Source of the DNA: Ophiobolus disseminans
Taxonomy: Eukaryota; Ascomycota; Dothideomycetes; Pleosporales; Phaeosphaeriaceae
DNA: 64,000 nucleotides
NCBI GenBank assembly: GCA_010093685.1
Contig: MU006222.1
Span: 744,001-808,000, forward strand
Direction: 5' to 3'
Below are positions 44,221 to 54,708 of this stretch, one piece after another. Made by a program: the position numbers and the translations under genes. The notes beneath the pieces are model-generated. The model searched no databases. It was not told where the DNA came from and saw only the letters and a list, made by a program, of their open reading frames with translations. Numbering within the stretch: position 1 is the first letter of the stretch; each line of letters starts with the position of its first letter.

Positions 44221-45267
44221 TCAGTCTTCGTCACCTCTTGAACCCACGAGCTCGCGCTTTAGCTGTACTTGCGCTTCTTTTCCATCCGCCGCCCAAGTCG
44301 CTAGGCACTTCTCCATCGTGTCGAATCGATACCAGATATCTGACAGCAAGTGCCTCGCCAAAGCTCGATTCTGGTACAGCATGACCTTGAGCTTTGTATC
44401 GTCCACATTACCACCTAAGTCAATCTTGTTCCTTGACTGTGGCAGCCCGAGCTTACGGAGTGAAATCCCAACCGTCATCGATTCCGCCTTCTCTCCTTTG
44501 CCCTCTGATGCGTCTGCGCAAATCACATCCCACTCCGGTGTTGCGTCGTTGATGCGCATCATACCAGGCTTGGTGATAGCATGCACCTCATGCCACTGAC
44601 CCGTGATGTTGATGACCGACTTGACGTACATCTTCCACTGCAGCATAGACCCGCAGTTGACGTAAGCGCCACAGATGACCTCGTTGCCCTCACGGCGGAT
44701 GATGAGCACTAGCCCTCCTCTCTCGACTTCTCGGCGGTACACGAACTCCTTGATTGCGGGATCGAGAAACGCCTCAACGCACTCCTTGCTAGTGTGTGAT
44801 AGGATGGTGGCAACGGCATCGCAGAGTCTTGGGCGCGCTTGTTGGAGAAGAGTGTCGTTGGTCTGGAAGTACGCGGGCAGGTCGATGACGTGCATCGTCC
44901 GAGGCGACGCGCGATGGTCGAAGAATGGTGAGCGGTCGAGGAAGACGCGTATCATCACCTCGTCGTCTGCAAGGTGTTTGCCGTACTCTAGCGGCGAAAT
45001 CGACTCTGTAGCCACCCTGGGTGAGCTACCCGGGACGTTGACGGTGGGGTATCGGAGGGCGGGCGGGAACAAGAAGAGGGGGCGGGGAGACGACGTCGAG
45101 GATGCGGAGGTGATGGGGATAGGTGAGGAGTGCTTGTCGGCTCCTGGGGACGCTGTCTTGGTGTCCTTTGGAGTGGGACAGGTGGCCAAAGGCCTCCTGG
45201 AGGACTTTTTGAGGATGTCGCGGAGGGTCTTCTGGATGTTGTTGGTTTCGGAGTCGGAGTCTGACAT
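44221..45267 (-). CDS. Conserved orphan protein
   Basis: A single exon of 348 residues. The first 95 residues are disordered (Ser/Thr/Pro-rich), with a short LRDILKKSSRRP basic helix. From about residue 96 the protein is folded: YGKHLADDEVMIRVFLDRSPFFDHR, HVIDLPAYFQTND, then VLIIRREGNEVICGAYVNCGSMLQWKMYVKSV and IWYRFDTMEKCLATWAAD. I recognise no family. The steady alternation of beta-like and helical stretches and the normal composition argue for a real, conserved protein. Confidence 0.72.
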   Translation of the reverse strand: MSDSDSETNNIQKTLRDILKKSSRRPLATCPTPKDTKTASPGADKHSSPIPITSASSTSSPRPLFLFPPALRYPTVNVPGSSPRVATESISPLEYGKHLADDEVMIRVFLDRSPFFDHRASPRTMHVIDLPAYFQTNDTLLQQARPRLCDAVATILSHTSKECVEAFLDPAIKEFVYRREVERGGLVLIIRREGNEVICGAYVNCGSMLQWKMYVKSVINITGQWHEVHAITKPGMMRINDATPEWDVICADASEGKGEKAESMTVGISLRKLGLPQSRNKIDLGGNVDDTKLKVMLYQNRALARHLLSDIWYRFDTMEKCLATWAADGKEAQVQLKRELVGSRGDED

Positions 45268-45905
45268 GGTGGTGATCTGGGAGATGGGATGGTTAGCTGG
45301 GTATTCGTTGTGATTTGTTAGTGGCGGCGGCTTGTTGGCGATGGGCGTGGCTGGGTGGCTGTGGGTGTTAGAAGGTGGGAGAAAGAGTATTCATATGGGA
45401 GGTTGGCAGGATACAACGGGAGATTGGAGTCACGAGGCGCTGCGTTTGCGGGCGTGTAGGCAACGGGCGGGCACGAGGTTTGTTGCCTTCACTTGCAAAC
45501 GGACTTTGGCGGGTGACTGGTGGTTGTGAATGGGCTGCATATCACTCAAAACATGTGAATGTCGTCTTCACCTGCGCAGTATACTGCTATAAGAGTCTCA
45601 GAGTGTACCTGAAAAGGTGCATGTGAATGTTGTTATATTTGTCATATCTTAGGAACAGTGAAGTGTAAATATGCTTTGGCAACGACATCAATTTCAACAA
45701 TTCGCATACATTAATCACGAGGGCTATCCACGGCAAGATGAAGAAGGCGAATAGAACAATGATGAAGTGTATGAATATGTGATTCCATTCCAAAAGTATC
45801 TAAGAAAACTCGTAACAGCCCATAGGCATAATCATCAACCTATCTCGCTATGCGAAGTGATATACCTAAACGCCTCCAAAATGAAAATGAAAATGCCCAA
45901 CTACC
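45268..45905. other. Intergenic, 0.6 kb
   Basis: This is the upstream region of the orphan gene and the 3' flank of the HAD gene. It is AT-rich around 45600-45800. No gene is seen. Confidence 0.4.
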
Positions 45906-47390
45906 CTACTCAATAGCACTCACGCCCTGCCCATGCGTCGACGGATTAATCGCCTCGTTAAACTCAAACTTGAAATCCTTACCCAACTCCTTCCTAATCG
46001 CCGTCTTAACCGCCTCAAGAACATTAACAAACACTCCAAAGCTCGCAGGATTCTCCTCGTCGTTCTCGCCGCCCTGGAACACACCCGTGCGCACGAGACA
46101 CGTGTTCCACCCGTAGTTGTTCCCGCCGACGATGTCGGACGCGGGATTGTCGCCGATCATGTAGATGTTTTTGGGCAGGCGCTCGTCGTTGTGGATCGTG
46201 TCCATCCAGGAAGCGATGACCTCGTCGGCGTATTTGTAGGTTGCGAGTTCGGGCTTGCCGTACACGACGCGCTCGAGATCGACGCCGGTGAGCGATTTGT
46301 ACATTGCTTCGAGGCCGATGCGGAATGCGCCCTGGGACATGCGGGGGAAGGCGTGCTCGGTCGGGCACAGCATGTCGCCCTGGGAGAAGTAGATGGGGAT
46401 GCGCTGGGAAACGGGGTCCTTTGCCATTGTGCCGAAGCGCCCGTTTTCGGAGCGCAGGAGGTCCATTATGATCTGGATGTCTGTGGCGTAGTCGCGCGAG
46501 TCGGAGAAGACCATGATGGCGTCGATGTTGGTCTTGGAAAAGTCGCGGGGCCGCGAGGTGGCGCGCTCGGCGTCGGTGAAGACGCGGTAGGGCGCGATGG
46601 TTGGGTCCCAGGCGATGATGTCGTTGGGTACGACGATGTCTTGGAAGCCGTATTGCTCGGCTACTTCGCGGCATTTGTAGCCTTCGCCGCCGACGACGAG
46701 GACCGTCTTGTAGTACTCAGCTAGTGCGCGCATGGGGGTGTGCGATTGGATGAATTGCTCGGTGGAGATGGGGTTCTTGAGGATCTTGGAGAGTTGTTCG
46801 CAGCGAGGAGCTTCGGGCTTGCCGGAGCCATTGGTGAGGAAGATGTGGGGGATCTTGATGCCGAGCTCGTTGTCGCCGTTGAGGATCTCGAGGACTCGCT
46901 GACCCTCGGGAATCAGACGGTCACCGTGGACAAGCACACCGTCGATATCAAAGACGAATGCCATGTCCTTTGCGGCGTGAACCTTCTCGCTTGAAAGATC
47001 TTGGAGCTGGGCGGCGATGATGTCGCGAGAGGGCTGGATGGAGGGCATGCCAGGACGCTTTGCGGCCCCGGCACCATCGGGATAGTGAACGGAAGACAGC
47101 CGTGATTGCCTCTTCATTCTTGGGATAGGAAGTGATGCGCCAAAGGAGTTTCGCGAGCCGCGCCTGTCCCTCATAGATGGCGAGAGAGACAGGTTGTGCA
47201 TGTAGCTAGACACGTCGGCGACAGACGAGCGAGTTGCCGGAATCTCAATGGAGTTGGTTGTTCCATCTTCCAGGGCATCACCTGGAATAGCAAGCGATGG
47301 GTTGTTGGACGGAGCGAGGTTTACGTCGCGGGACTTAATGGGAGCAAGGGGCGTGTTGCCAGCCAACTCAGAATCCTCGAACATAGGCAT
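45906..47390 (-). CDS. HAD-superfamily hydrolase, CECR5/HDHD5 type
   Basis: A single exon of 494 residues. The N-terminal 140 residues are disordered. The HAD core begins with motif I FVFDIDGVLVHGD (Asp148 and Asp150), then motif II in FLTNGSGKPE, and the C-terminal metal-binding motif IGDNPASDIVGGNNYGW. The long cap between them and the GKPELATYKYADEVI block put it in class IIA, close to CECR5 (TIGR01456). Relatives are phosphatase-like and often mitochondrial; the substrate is unknown. The disordered N-terminus is longer than usual and does not look like a clean mitochondrial presequence. Confidence 0.9.
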   Translation of the reverse strand: MPMFEDSELAGNTPLAPIKSRDVNLAPSNNPSLAIPGDALEDGTTNSIEIPATRSSVADVSSYMHNLSLSPSMRDRRGSRNSFGASLPIPRMKRQSRLSSVHYPDGAGAAKRPGMPSIQPSRDIIAAQLQDLSSEKVHAAKDMAFVFDIDGVLVHGDRLIPEGQRVLEILNGDNELGIKIPHIFLTNGSGKPEAPRCEQLSKILKNPISTEQFIQSHTPMRALAEYYKTVLVVGGEGYKCREVAEQYGFQDIVVPNDIIAWDPTIAPYRVFTDAERATSRPRDFSKTNIDAIMVFSDSRDYATDIQIIMDLLRSENGRFGTMAKDPVSQRIPIYFSQGDMLCPTEHAFPRMSQGAFRIGLEAMYKSLTGVDLERVVYGKPELATYKYADEVIASWMDTIHNDERLPKNIYMIGDNPASDIVGGNNYGWNTCLVRTGVFQGGENDEENPASFGVFVNVLEAVKTAIRKELGKDFKFEFNEAINPSTHGQGVSAIE

Positions 47391-48533
47391 GTTGATGGTT
47401 GTCGAAGCTTGAAATGCAAGGGGTATCGATATGTATGAAGTTATGAAGTGATCCTAGAGCTTGATGTAAGATGCTGAAGGATAGAGTAGATGATTATGAA
47501 AAGAGCAACTCTCAGGGTCCCAAGGCAACGTATATATATCTCTTTCTCCCCAGTGCAGCATCCCCAGATAGCATCATTACTCGCCCAAAGCTTCTCGAAA
47601 ACTTCGCTGGACCCTCGCTCAATCCGACCGAAGCCGACACTCTCCACCCAACCTCTCCCTCGAAACATCCAACAAGTACCTATGTACCCACAGCGCGACA
47701 TCATTATTCGCTCGGCACAGTCCGCTAGTGGACAAGCTTGCTCGACCAGAGAACAGAAACTGGATACCCGTCATAGTGGAGTTTTCATGGAAAATCGGGG
47801 ACTGATAGCAGCGAGGGAAGGTGAGTCGCTACAACACCAGCGGTCAAACTGCGTATGGGCGGTTGTGGCTTGCCAATCTCGCCGATCTGGTACACCTGCG
47901 CAAAGCCGCATCTGCAGCTTCACCGGACGTCTGTCTGCGCGGCCGGCAGAATCAGCCGTCTGTGCTTGTGAAGCTTCGATAAGAAGGTGGTGTAAGATGT
48001 GGTTGGTTGAAGAACGGTGTTCTTAGCTCTGACGTGCGAAGTGTGGATCGCCTTCAGCGTGACTCGCCGAGGCGCCACCGTGCCTGGCAGATCTCTCGCC
48101 TCATCTAGTTATTTTTCCTTAGTGGGACCGCAGAGCCGCATCAATCACAACTCTCGCTTTGACTGCTGGATGCGAAATTTCCATAAAAATAGTCGGCCCG
48201 CGCGGTGGGACCTCTGATGTCATGTTGCTGATGCGCAGGACCCTTATTGAAACTGTTGGATGGGGCCACTATGGAGACACTTGCATCTTTTACGATGATG
48301 CGAGAAGTAGTCGGGATCGGGGTGGGCGGGTGTGAGGTCACAGATGAAGCGGTGGAAAGGTGGTTGTTGAGGAAAGAATTTCGCGGAGGCAAGGGCGTTG
48401 GATATATGTAGTGTGGCAGCCTTGAATAAGATTTGAACTTTTGGAACATACATCAAACTACTCTGTATAAGACATCTTCTTTGCATAATCTACCTTTTCT
48501 ACACATACAAAGCACATTATCAAATACCCCAAA
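47391..48533. other. Divergent promoter region, 1.1 kb
   Basis: It separates the HAD gene (minus) from the aldo-keto reductase gene (plus). A 178-codon plus-strand frame (47490-48026) has no fold-like pattern and an atypical composition; I treat it as chance. Confidence 0.4.
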
Positions 48534-49520
48534 ATGAGTCCCCTCGTCAACCAAAAGACCTACAAACTCAACAACGGCATCTCCATCCCCGCCGTTGGCT
48601 TCGGCACCTTCGCAAACGAAGGCTCAAAAGGCGAAACCTACACCGCAGTCACCCACGCCCTACAAACCGGCTACCGCCACCTCGACTGCGCGTGGTTCTA
48701 CCAAAACGAGCAAGAAGTCGGCGACGCCGTGCGCGACTTCCTCGCCTCCAACCCCTCCGTAACGCGCAGCGACCTCTTCATCTGCACAAAAGTATGGAAC
48801 CACCTACATGAGCCCGAAGAAGTGGCATGGAGCATCAACAACTCGCTCCAGAAACTGGGCATGGACTACGTCGACCTATTCCTTCTTCATTGGCCGATCG
48901 CCGCAGAGAAGAATGATGAAAACATGCCGAAAATCGGTAGCGACGGGAAATACATCATCAAGAAAGACTTGACGCAGAACCCGAAGCCCACATGGCGCGC
49001 CATGGAGGCCCTCTATACGTCTGGAAAAGCACGCGCAATTGGCGTGAGCAACTGGACCATTGACGGGCTGAATAACTTGCTCTCCTTCGCGGAAGTCAAG
49101 CCAGCAGTCAATCAAATCGAGATCCACCCCTTCCTGCCCAATACCGACGTCGTAAAGTACTGTCTGGACAACGACATCCTCCCCGCTGCGTATTCACCCC
49201 TGGGATCGCAAAATCAGGTGCCCAGCACGGGCGAGCAAGTGCGCACGAACCCGACTTTGAACGAAGTTGCGAAGCGCTCCGGGCACGATCTAGCGCAGGT
49301 GTTGCTGGCTTGGGGACTGCAGAGGGGATACGTTGTCCTGCCCAAGAGCTCTACGCCCAAGCGTATTGCGAGCAACTGGGAGATTCCAGAGCTGTCGAAG
49401 GAGGACTTTGAGGCTGTCGAGGAGGTTGCGAAGGGCAGGCATACGCGGTTTGTGAACATGAAGGATACATTTGGGGTTGATGTTTGGCCTGAGGAGGCGG
49501 ATGGAGAGTTGAAAGCGTAG
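48534..49520 (+). CDS. Aldo-keto reductase
   Basis: A single exon of 328 residues, the standard AKR length. The catalytic tetrad is complete: Asp51 and Tyr56 in HLDCAWFYQNE, Lys86 in FICTKVWN, His119 in FLLHWP. The strand-loop NQIEIHPFLP and the cofactor-binding LPKSSTPKRIASN near the C-terminus are as in NADPH-dependent AKRs. Substrates in this group are sugars or aldehydes, and some fungal members reduce D-galacturonate or glyceraldehyde. Linking it to pectin breakdown in this window would be speculation. Start context is a typical AAAATGAG. Confidence 0.93.
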   Translation: MSPLVNQKTYKLNNGISIPAVGFGTFANEGSKGETYTAVTHALQTGYRHLDCAWFYQNEQEVGDAVRDFLASNPSVTRSDLFICTKVWNHLHEPEEVAWSINNSLQKLGMDYVDLFLLHWPIAAEKNDENMPKIGSDGKYIIKKDLTQNPKPTWRAMEALYTSGKARAIGVSNWTIDGLNNLLSFAEVKPAVNQIEIHPFLPNTDVVKYCLDNDILPAAYSPLGSQNQVPSTGEQVRTNPTLNEVAKRSGHDLAQVLLAWGLQRGYVVLPKSSTPKRIASNWEIPELSKEDFEAVEEVAKGRHTRFVNMKDTFGVDVWPEEADGELKA

Positions 49521-49931
49521 AGGTGGGTGGGATGAGGAAAGGCGTTTCATGGTTTAGCGATACCAAAAGTCTGGGTTTGGACTTGCAGTTATGTTGAGCT
49601 CGTTGAGCAATGCATGAAATTTGTGCTCTACCTAGCTATCTTATCGTGGCTGTTGTCACGATTGTCATTTTCACGTCGAAGGTCATGACCTCATCGTCAT
49701 CGCATTGTGGAGACGATGGTATGCTGGCCCTTCCTCATATCGTCGCTGCGTGGCTGTCGCGCAGGTAGTTTTTGCCTCAGTATTGCTCGATGCAATTCAC
49801 GTATGCGTAATTTGGTCGACTCGGCACAATGTGGCCGAAGATGACTATACGTCCTGGTATGTGGCATTGGCTCATAAAGATGGCACAAGGTGGAGGAGCT
49901 CTGTGTTCGGGTATTTTCTAGCGGGGAACTC
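49521..49931. other. Convergent 3' flank
   Basis: This lies between the 3' ends of the aldo-keto reductase and the mitochondrial orphan. A short plus-strand open frame antisense to the orphan has no support. Confidence 0.45.
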
Positions 49932-51206
49932 TCAGGTCGGGATGAGCCGGTCCAGCAACTCCAGGTTTTCCTTCTCCTTACGCTCCTTGGCGCGTGATGA
50001 TGTTTGGGGAACTGCAACAGGCGGCTTGGAGAGAACGATGTCGGAAAAGTGGTCCTTGATGAACTGCATCGCCACCTGCGCCTCAGTATATCTCTCCTCC
50101 TCCAGCAGCTGGCGCGCAACGCCGAGACATAATTGTACTAGGAAATGCCGTCGACTTTGCGTAGCATGTGCGTGTGATACAGCACCCGAAGGGTCTCGGA
50201 TGTACTCAAGAGCGGGCGTCGCTGTCTTTTGTGTGGGGTGATTCAGCCACAACATCGACTCCACGGCTTGGCTCCAATTCCCAAGCCATTGTCGAGACGA
50301 TATTAAGAACGACTGGTACAATTGCGGCTCAATCGTATAGTCTGGAGTTGCGACGATGCGGTTGACGAGGTGTGCACCTGCAGGTCGGAGGACGGTGTAC
50401 GACGACTCGATTCCCTCCATCTCTGCCATGCGGAAAGCCTGCATAAAGACGGCGAGTCCCACATCAAGGCTGAGATTTGCTTGGGAAAAGACCATCTTCC
50501 ACAAGAGATGCTGCCTGAAGGTCGCCACTTTGTTCGCATCTAGTGCGGTCTCTCGGACTCGTTGATCCTGTGAGCGAATGAACCACCGCCACGGTGCAGC
50601 AGCCTCACCCTCGGCAAAGAGCAGTGTAACCAGCCTCTGCAGGGCCATGTTACCAAAGCCTTGCTTTGGCTTTGAAGAATGGAGTTCAACGAATTCCCGT
50701 GACTTGTCTAGGCCACTCGACCGCAGCCACTCGGCTAGTACAAATGCTCGGGACTTGCCATTGTAGAGGCGCGAGGATGTCTCTGGAGCTATCTCCAACA
50801 GGTCCAAGCACGTGGCGGCCTTGGGAAGTGTAGCAGCTCCTGTGGCTATTTGGTCGATGAACCAGCCAACAGGATCCCGGAGTACATCGACTGCGGTAGG
50901 GTCCGAGGCTCGTCTCCGAGGCTTCACGGCAAATAGCGGGTTGGTCACGATGGAGTCGATGTGTCGTGTAGCGGAGGCGTACGAGGCCGGCACACGTGAC
51001 GGCGAGGGGCTTCGCTGTGCATGGCTGCCTGAAGGCTTCTGCGCATTCTTATAGTGAGGCACTGGATGCTCGCGGTCGAGGTGGGCGCGGAAGGAGGTGG
51101 TGAGGAGTGTAAGCAGCTGCTGACTCTCGCGGGCCGACAAGGGTAGTTGGGGATGCAGCTTCGCGGCGAGAAAGCTCAGCGCGCGCTTGCTGGCGGCGGA
51201 CTGCAT
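49932..51206 (-). CDS. Probable mitochondrial protein of unknown function
   Basis: A single exon; I use the ATG at 51206 (MQSAASKRALSFLAAKLHPQ) because the 81 codons upstream are open but look untranslated. This gives 424 residues. The N-terminus is amphipathic and lacks acidic residues, as in mitochondrial presequences. The LSARESQQLLTLLTTSFRAHLDREHP block and the helical body (DPVGWFIDQIATGAATLPKAATCLDLLE, later QRVRETALDANKVATFRQHLLWKMV) resemble helical-repeat organelle proteins. I recognise a recurrent ascomycete pattern but no function. It is divergent from Def1. Confidence 0.75.
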   Translation of the reverse strand: MQSAASKRALSFLAAKLHPQLPLSARESQQLLTLLTTSFRAHLDREHPVPHYKNAQKPSGSHAQRSPSPSRVPASYASATRHIDSIVTNPLFAVKPRRRASDPTAVDVLRDPVGWFIDQIATGAATLPKAATCLDLLEIAPETSSRLYNGKSRAFVLAEWLRSSGLDKSREFVELHSSKPKQGFGNMALQRLVTLLFAEGEAAAPWRWFIRSQDQRVRETALDANKVATFRQHLLWKMVFSQANLSLDVGLAVFMQAFRMAEMEGIESSYTVLRPAGAHLVNRIVATPDYTIEPQLYQSFLISSRQWLGNWSQAVESMLWLNHPTQKTATPALEYIRDPSGAVSHAHATQSRRHFLVQLCLGVARQLLEEERYTEAQVAMQFIKDHFSDIVLSKPPVAVPQTSSRAKERKEKENLELLDRLIPT

Positions 51207-51614
51207 TGCGCGTGTCGTGTGGGTGTCTTGGTGTTGTGACGGCGCTGGTGCTGGGCCGCGATGACGAGGTGGAGTCACAATGGGCCTGGCGGAACAAACG
51301 AGCGGGACACACGTGACTGCCCATTTGGATGCGCAGCTCACCACAATAGCATGGGGCGCTCTTGCCCTCACATGCCCCTGTATCCTCCTCCACCTTGCAT
51401 ACCTCACGCCCGCTATCAGCCCCGAGTGACGCGACACTGCCGCGTCCACACGCTATTGGAGCTTTCAAGTGCGCGCCAAGCCACAGCCTGCTCTTTTAGC
51501 TCTCCCCAACTTTACCTCCCTCCCTACATCATCCCCACGCACGTCCTCTCTCACACCCACAAACACACCTGAGTCCCCCGCGGCTTGCCCACATACACAC
51601 ACATCACAGACCAC
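51207..51614. promoter_or_regulatory. Divergent promoter, mitochondrial orphan and Def1
   Basis: Only 408 bases separate the two starts. A pyrimidine-rich stretch with CTCTCC runs and CACACA repeats lies before the Def1 ATG. No specific operator is recognised. Confidence 0.45.
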
Positions 51615-54600
51615 ATGTCTGACGTACAGTCCCGGCCTGCGCGAGGCAGGAGCGCTGCCCGCGGCGGCAGAGGCAGCTATGCCTCGAGAGGAGCCCGCAA
51701 ACAGACAAATGGCGACAGCGCATCGTCGACCATCGACACATCGGCCGAGGCGGGCGAACTCGCAGAGCTTAAGAAGCGCTACCAAGGGCAGCTGTCCACG
51801 CTGAAGGAGCTGTTCCCCGATTGGTCCGACGCAGACCTGGTGCTTGCCATTGAGGACTCGGACGGCGACCTGGAGCGGACCGTCGAGAAGATCAGCGAGG
51901 GTGAGTGGCCGGGTACCGTGCTGCACGTGATTCACAGAGACGGCGCAGCACCGCCATATTGAAGATACACGCTAACAACACGTCACAGGCTCCGTCTCGC
52001 AGTTTGCTGAGGTACCCAAGAAGGCAAAGGACCGCTCCCGCTCAAAGGCAGCCAAGGAGAACGCCGTGCCGACAGACGGCACATCCAGCCTGCGCGGCGG
52101 TCGCGGCGAGGCACCCCGACGCGGCACCGACAGCGTGCGTGGAGGCCGTGGCCGCGGCACAGACCGTGGTCGCGGTGGCTTTGGTGGAACCCGTGGAGGG
52201 CGCGGAGGTGCCACCAACGGCCCTCGGGCTACGTCCTCGATCCCTGCGACGGAGGGTGCTGGTGCATGGGACACGACACCCACGACGACTGCCGAGCCCA
52301 AGGAGAACGGACAGGCTGCAGAGGCGAAGAAGGAGCCATCGGAAGAACAATCGACCGTCGCACACGCTGCCGAGGCCGTGAAGGGTGCCGCAAAGAAGAC
52401 GTGGGCCAGCATGTTCTCTGCGCCCAAGCCTGCGCCCGCCCCTACCAAGCCAGCCGAAAAGGCTGCTCCGGCTCCCGCTGAGCATACCCCCGTGCCCGAC
52501 CAGATTCCCGCCCACGAAGTCGCCCACGAACCCGCTGTCCACGCCGAAGAACTACCCATACCCCCGGTCGCAGACGAGGCAGTAGAGGAGCCTTCAATCG
52601 CAATTGAGGACCCCTCGAAGTTGACTCCAGACAAGGTCGATGAGGGAAGTGGCCCAGAACTGATCATTACGCCCTCCAAGGACGAGCTCACGAAGGAGAA
52701 TGTCGAACATTTGCCAGACGAGTCGAATCCCCCACCTACAGAGACGGCCTTCAGCACAGTCGCCAGCTCCAAGGACATCGGAAGCGCTATCGCAACCCCA
52801 CTGAACACCGCGACTCAGCCGCCGATTGGTCGCCCCGGCATGGGTGGGTACGCTACAAGTGCCTTGAAGGCCACTTCCAGCGGACAGCACCGAAGCGCAA
52901 GTTTCCAGAGAAGGTTGGTAGAGCAGCAGGAAGCAGTAGTCATGCCCGGCAACCATGCTGTAGACAGGGCCGCAGTCCAGTTCGGCAGCTTGGGACTGGG
53001 CGACGCGTCTGATCTGGATATCGACGAAGAGAGGGAAGAGGCGGAGACCAGGGAACAGCCTCCGCAGCATTCGCCCGTTGCCCAACCCCGCGCTGCGCTA
53101 CCGCCTGCCCCACGACAGGCTCCTCAAGCAGCCGAGCCACAGCAAGAGTCGCATCATACGCCCAAGCAGGCCCCAGGACTGCCTCCCGCGCCTCAGCACC
53201 AACAACTCTCGCAGCAATCGCCTTCGAACCTGCTTGGTGGACAGGCGATGCAAAATCAGGGATCCCAGTCCAACCAGCGTTACGATCAATTCGGACGCTA
53301 TGGTCAACCCCAGTCCGAAGCATCTGCGCCGCCGCAAAAGCAGTACGACCCATTCGGCCAACAAATTCCAGCGCAATCGAGCCAGTATGATTACCCTGGT
53401 CAGCAGAGTCAGCAGCAGAGCCAGGCTCAGTCGCAATCCGGCACCTTCTCATCCGCACCAGACAACTATGGCTCTCAGTACCTTACGTCTGATCAGCGTT
53501 ACCAGCAGTACTACGGTTACGGGCAGCAGGGCACTCCCAGCCAACAAGAGGCTGGTTCTGCCCAACAGCGAACTGGGAGCGCTTTCGGCTCCGGTCCCCA
53601 GGACTCGGCCTTCTCCCAGAATCAGCAGCAGGTAAGACAACATCTCAACGATATCCCTGCAGCTTTTCCGTTCGAAGACTCGTCGAAGCACCCTTCGCAG
53701 CGACCAACTGCCGGTCATTCTGGTGCATCTGAGCAGATGCTCTCGGAAGGCCGGTTAAGTGGCGTGGGCAAGGAGAGGCAGGCGACCGAGTCGGGATTGC
53801 AGCAAATAGGTCGACAATTCTCTAACGAACCTCAACAGGGTCCGGGCCGATACAACGACGCTTCGAATAGCGGCCACAACACACCCAATCCCGCGCTCGG
53901 CGGACAGCAGCCTGGAGCTCCCGGCTCGCAAGGCCAGCACATGCAGCAGCAGCATGGTGGTCAGCAGGGACACTCCGCTGGCTACCCATCATACAACCAT
54001 CCATACTATGGCAGCCCATACTACGCTAACTACGTGAACCAATTTGGAGGTTATGCTGCAGGAGGTAGCGGTTACGGGTCGTTCAATAAGAACGTTTATG
54101 GACAGCCTCACCACTACGGAATGTCTCCTCAGGCATCGTATGATCAGCACTCGTCCTCGCCAGCCAATGCTGGAGGTTTCGGTGCGTCTTCTCTGCATGA
54201 GCGCTCTGGAGGAATGGGCGAATACGGCCGATCTGCTTCTGGAACGTCTCAAAACCACAGCGCTACTGCAGGCTCTGGAGGATTCGGCGGATTCCAAGAG
54301 ACTTTCGGACGTCAGCAAGGCTACTCGAACCAGAGCTCGTATGGCCAGCAACAAGGCGGCCAGCCTGGAGCCAACGACGATTCACTGAAACCATTTGGTG
54401 ATTCCAAGAGTGGCGGTCCCAGCCCATCTGCCTTGGGTGCTCAGCAAGGTCGCCCAGGATCTGCCACTCAGAACACCCCTGGACAGAGCGGTCCCCAGCA
54501 GTCTCACCAGCAAGGCTTCGGTGCCGGCTACTCAGGTCACGCTGGTGGAAACAACCAGTACGGCGGAGGTCTTGGCGGTCTCGGACATCAGGGCGGAAAC

Positions 54601-54708
54601 AGCCACCAGCAGAGCCAGTATGGCAACTACGGTGGATTCGGCGGCGGCTATGGCAGCGGAGGAGGCTACAGCCGTGGTGGCTGGGGTGGAAACTATGGGC
54701 ACAACTAA
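51615..54708 (+). CDS. DEF1: RNA polymerase II degradation factor 1
   Basis: Exons 51615-51900 and 51989-54708 give 1,001 residues; the intron is GTGAGT...ACAG (88 nt). After an Arg/Gly-rich start comes a CUE domain at about residues 48-95 (LKELFPDWSDADLVLAIEDS, LERTVEKISE). Then follow a VPKKAKDRSRSKAAKEN basic segment, an RGG-rich stretch, an acidic/Pro region and a very long Gln/Ser/Gly/Tyr-rich tail. This order is that of Def1, which bridges stalled RNA polymerase II to the ubiquitin machinery through its CUE domain. In yeast it is processed and moved to the nucleus on DNA damage. The prion-like tail is 550 residues long. Confidence 0.92.

Noticed and set aside
47490..48026. 178-codon plus-strand frame between the HAD and aldo-keto reductase genes
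   Set aside because: Atypical composition, no fold-like pattern and it lies in the divergent promoter.
49697..50241. Overlapping frames near the 3' end of the mitochondrial orphan
   Set aside because: Antisense or out-of-frame shadows without features.
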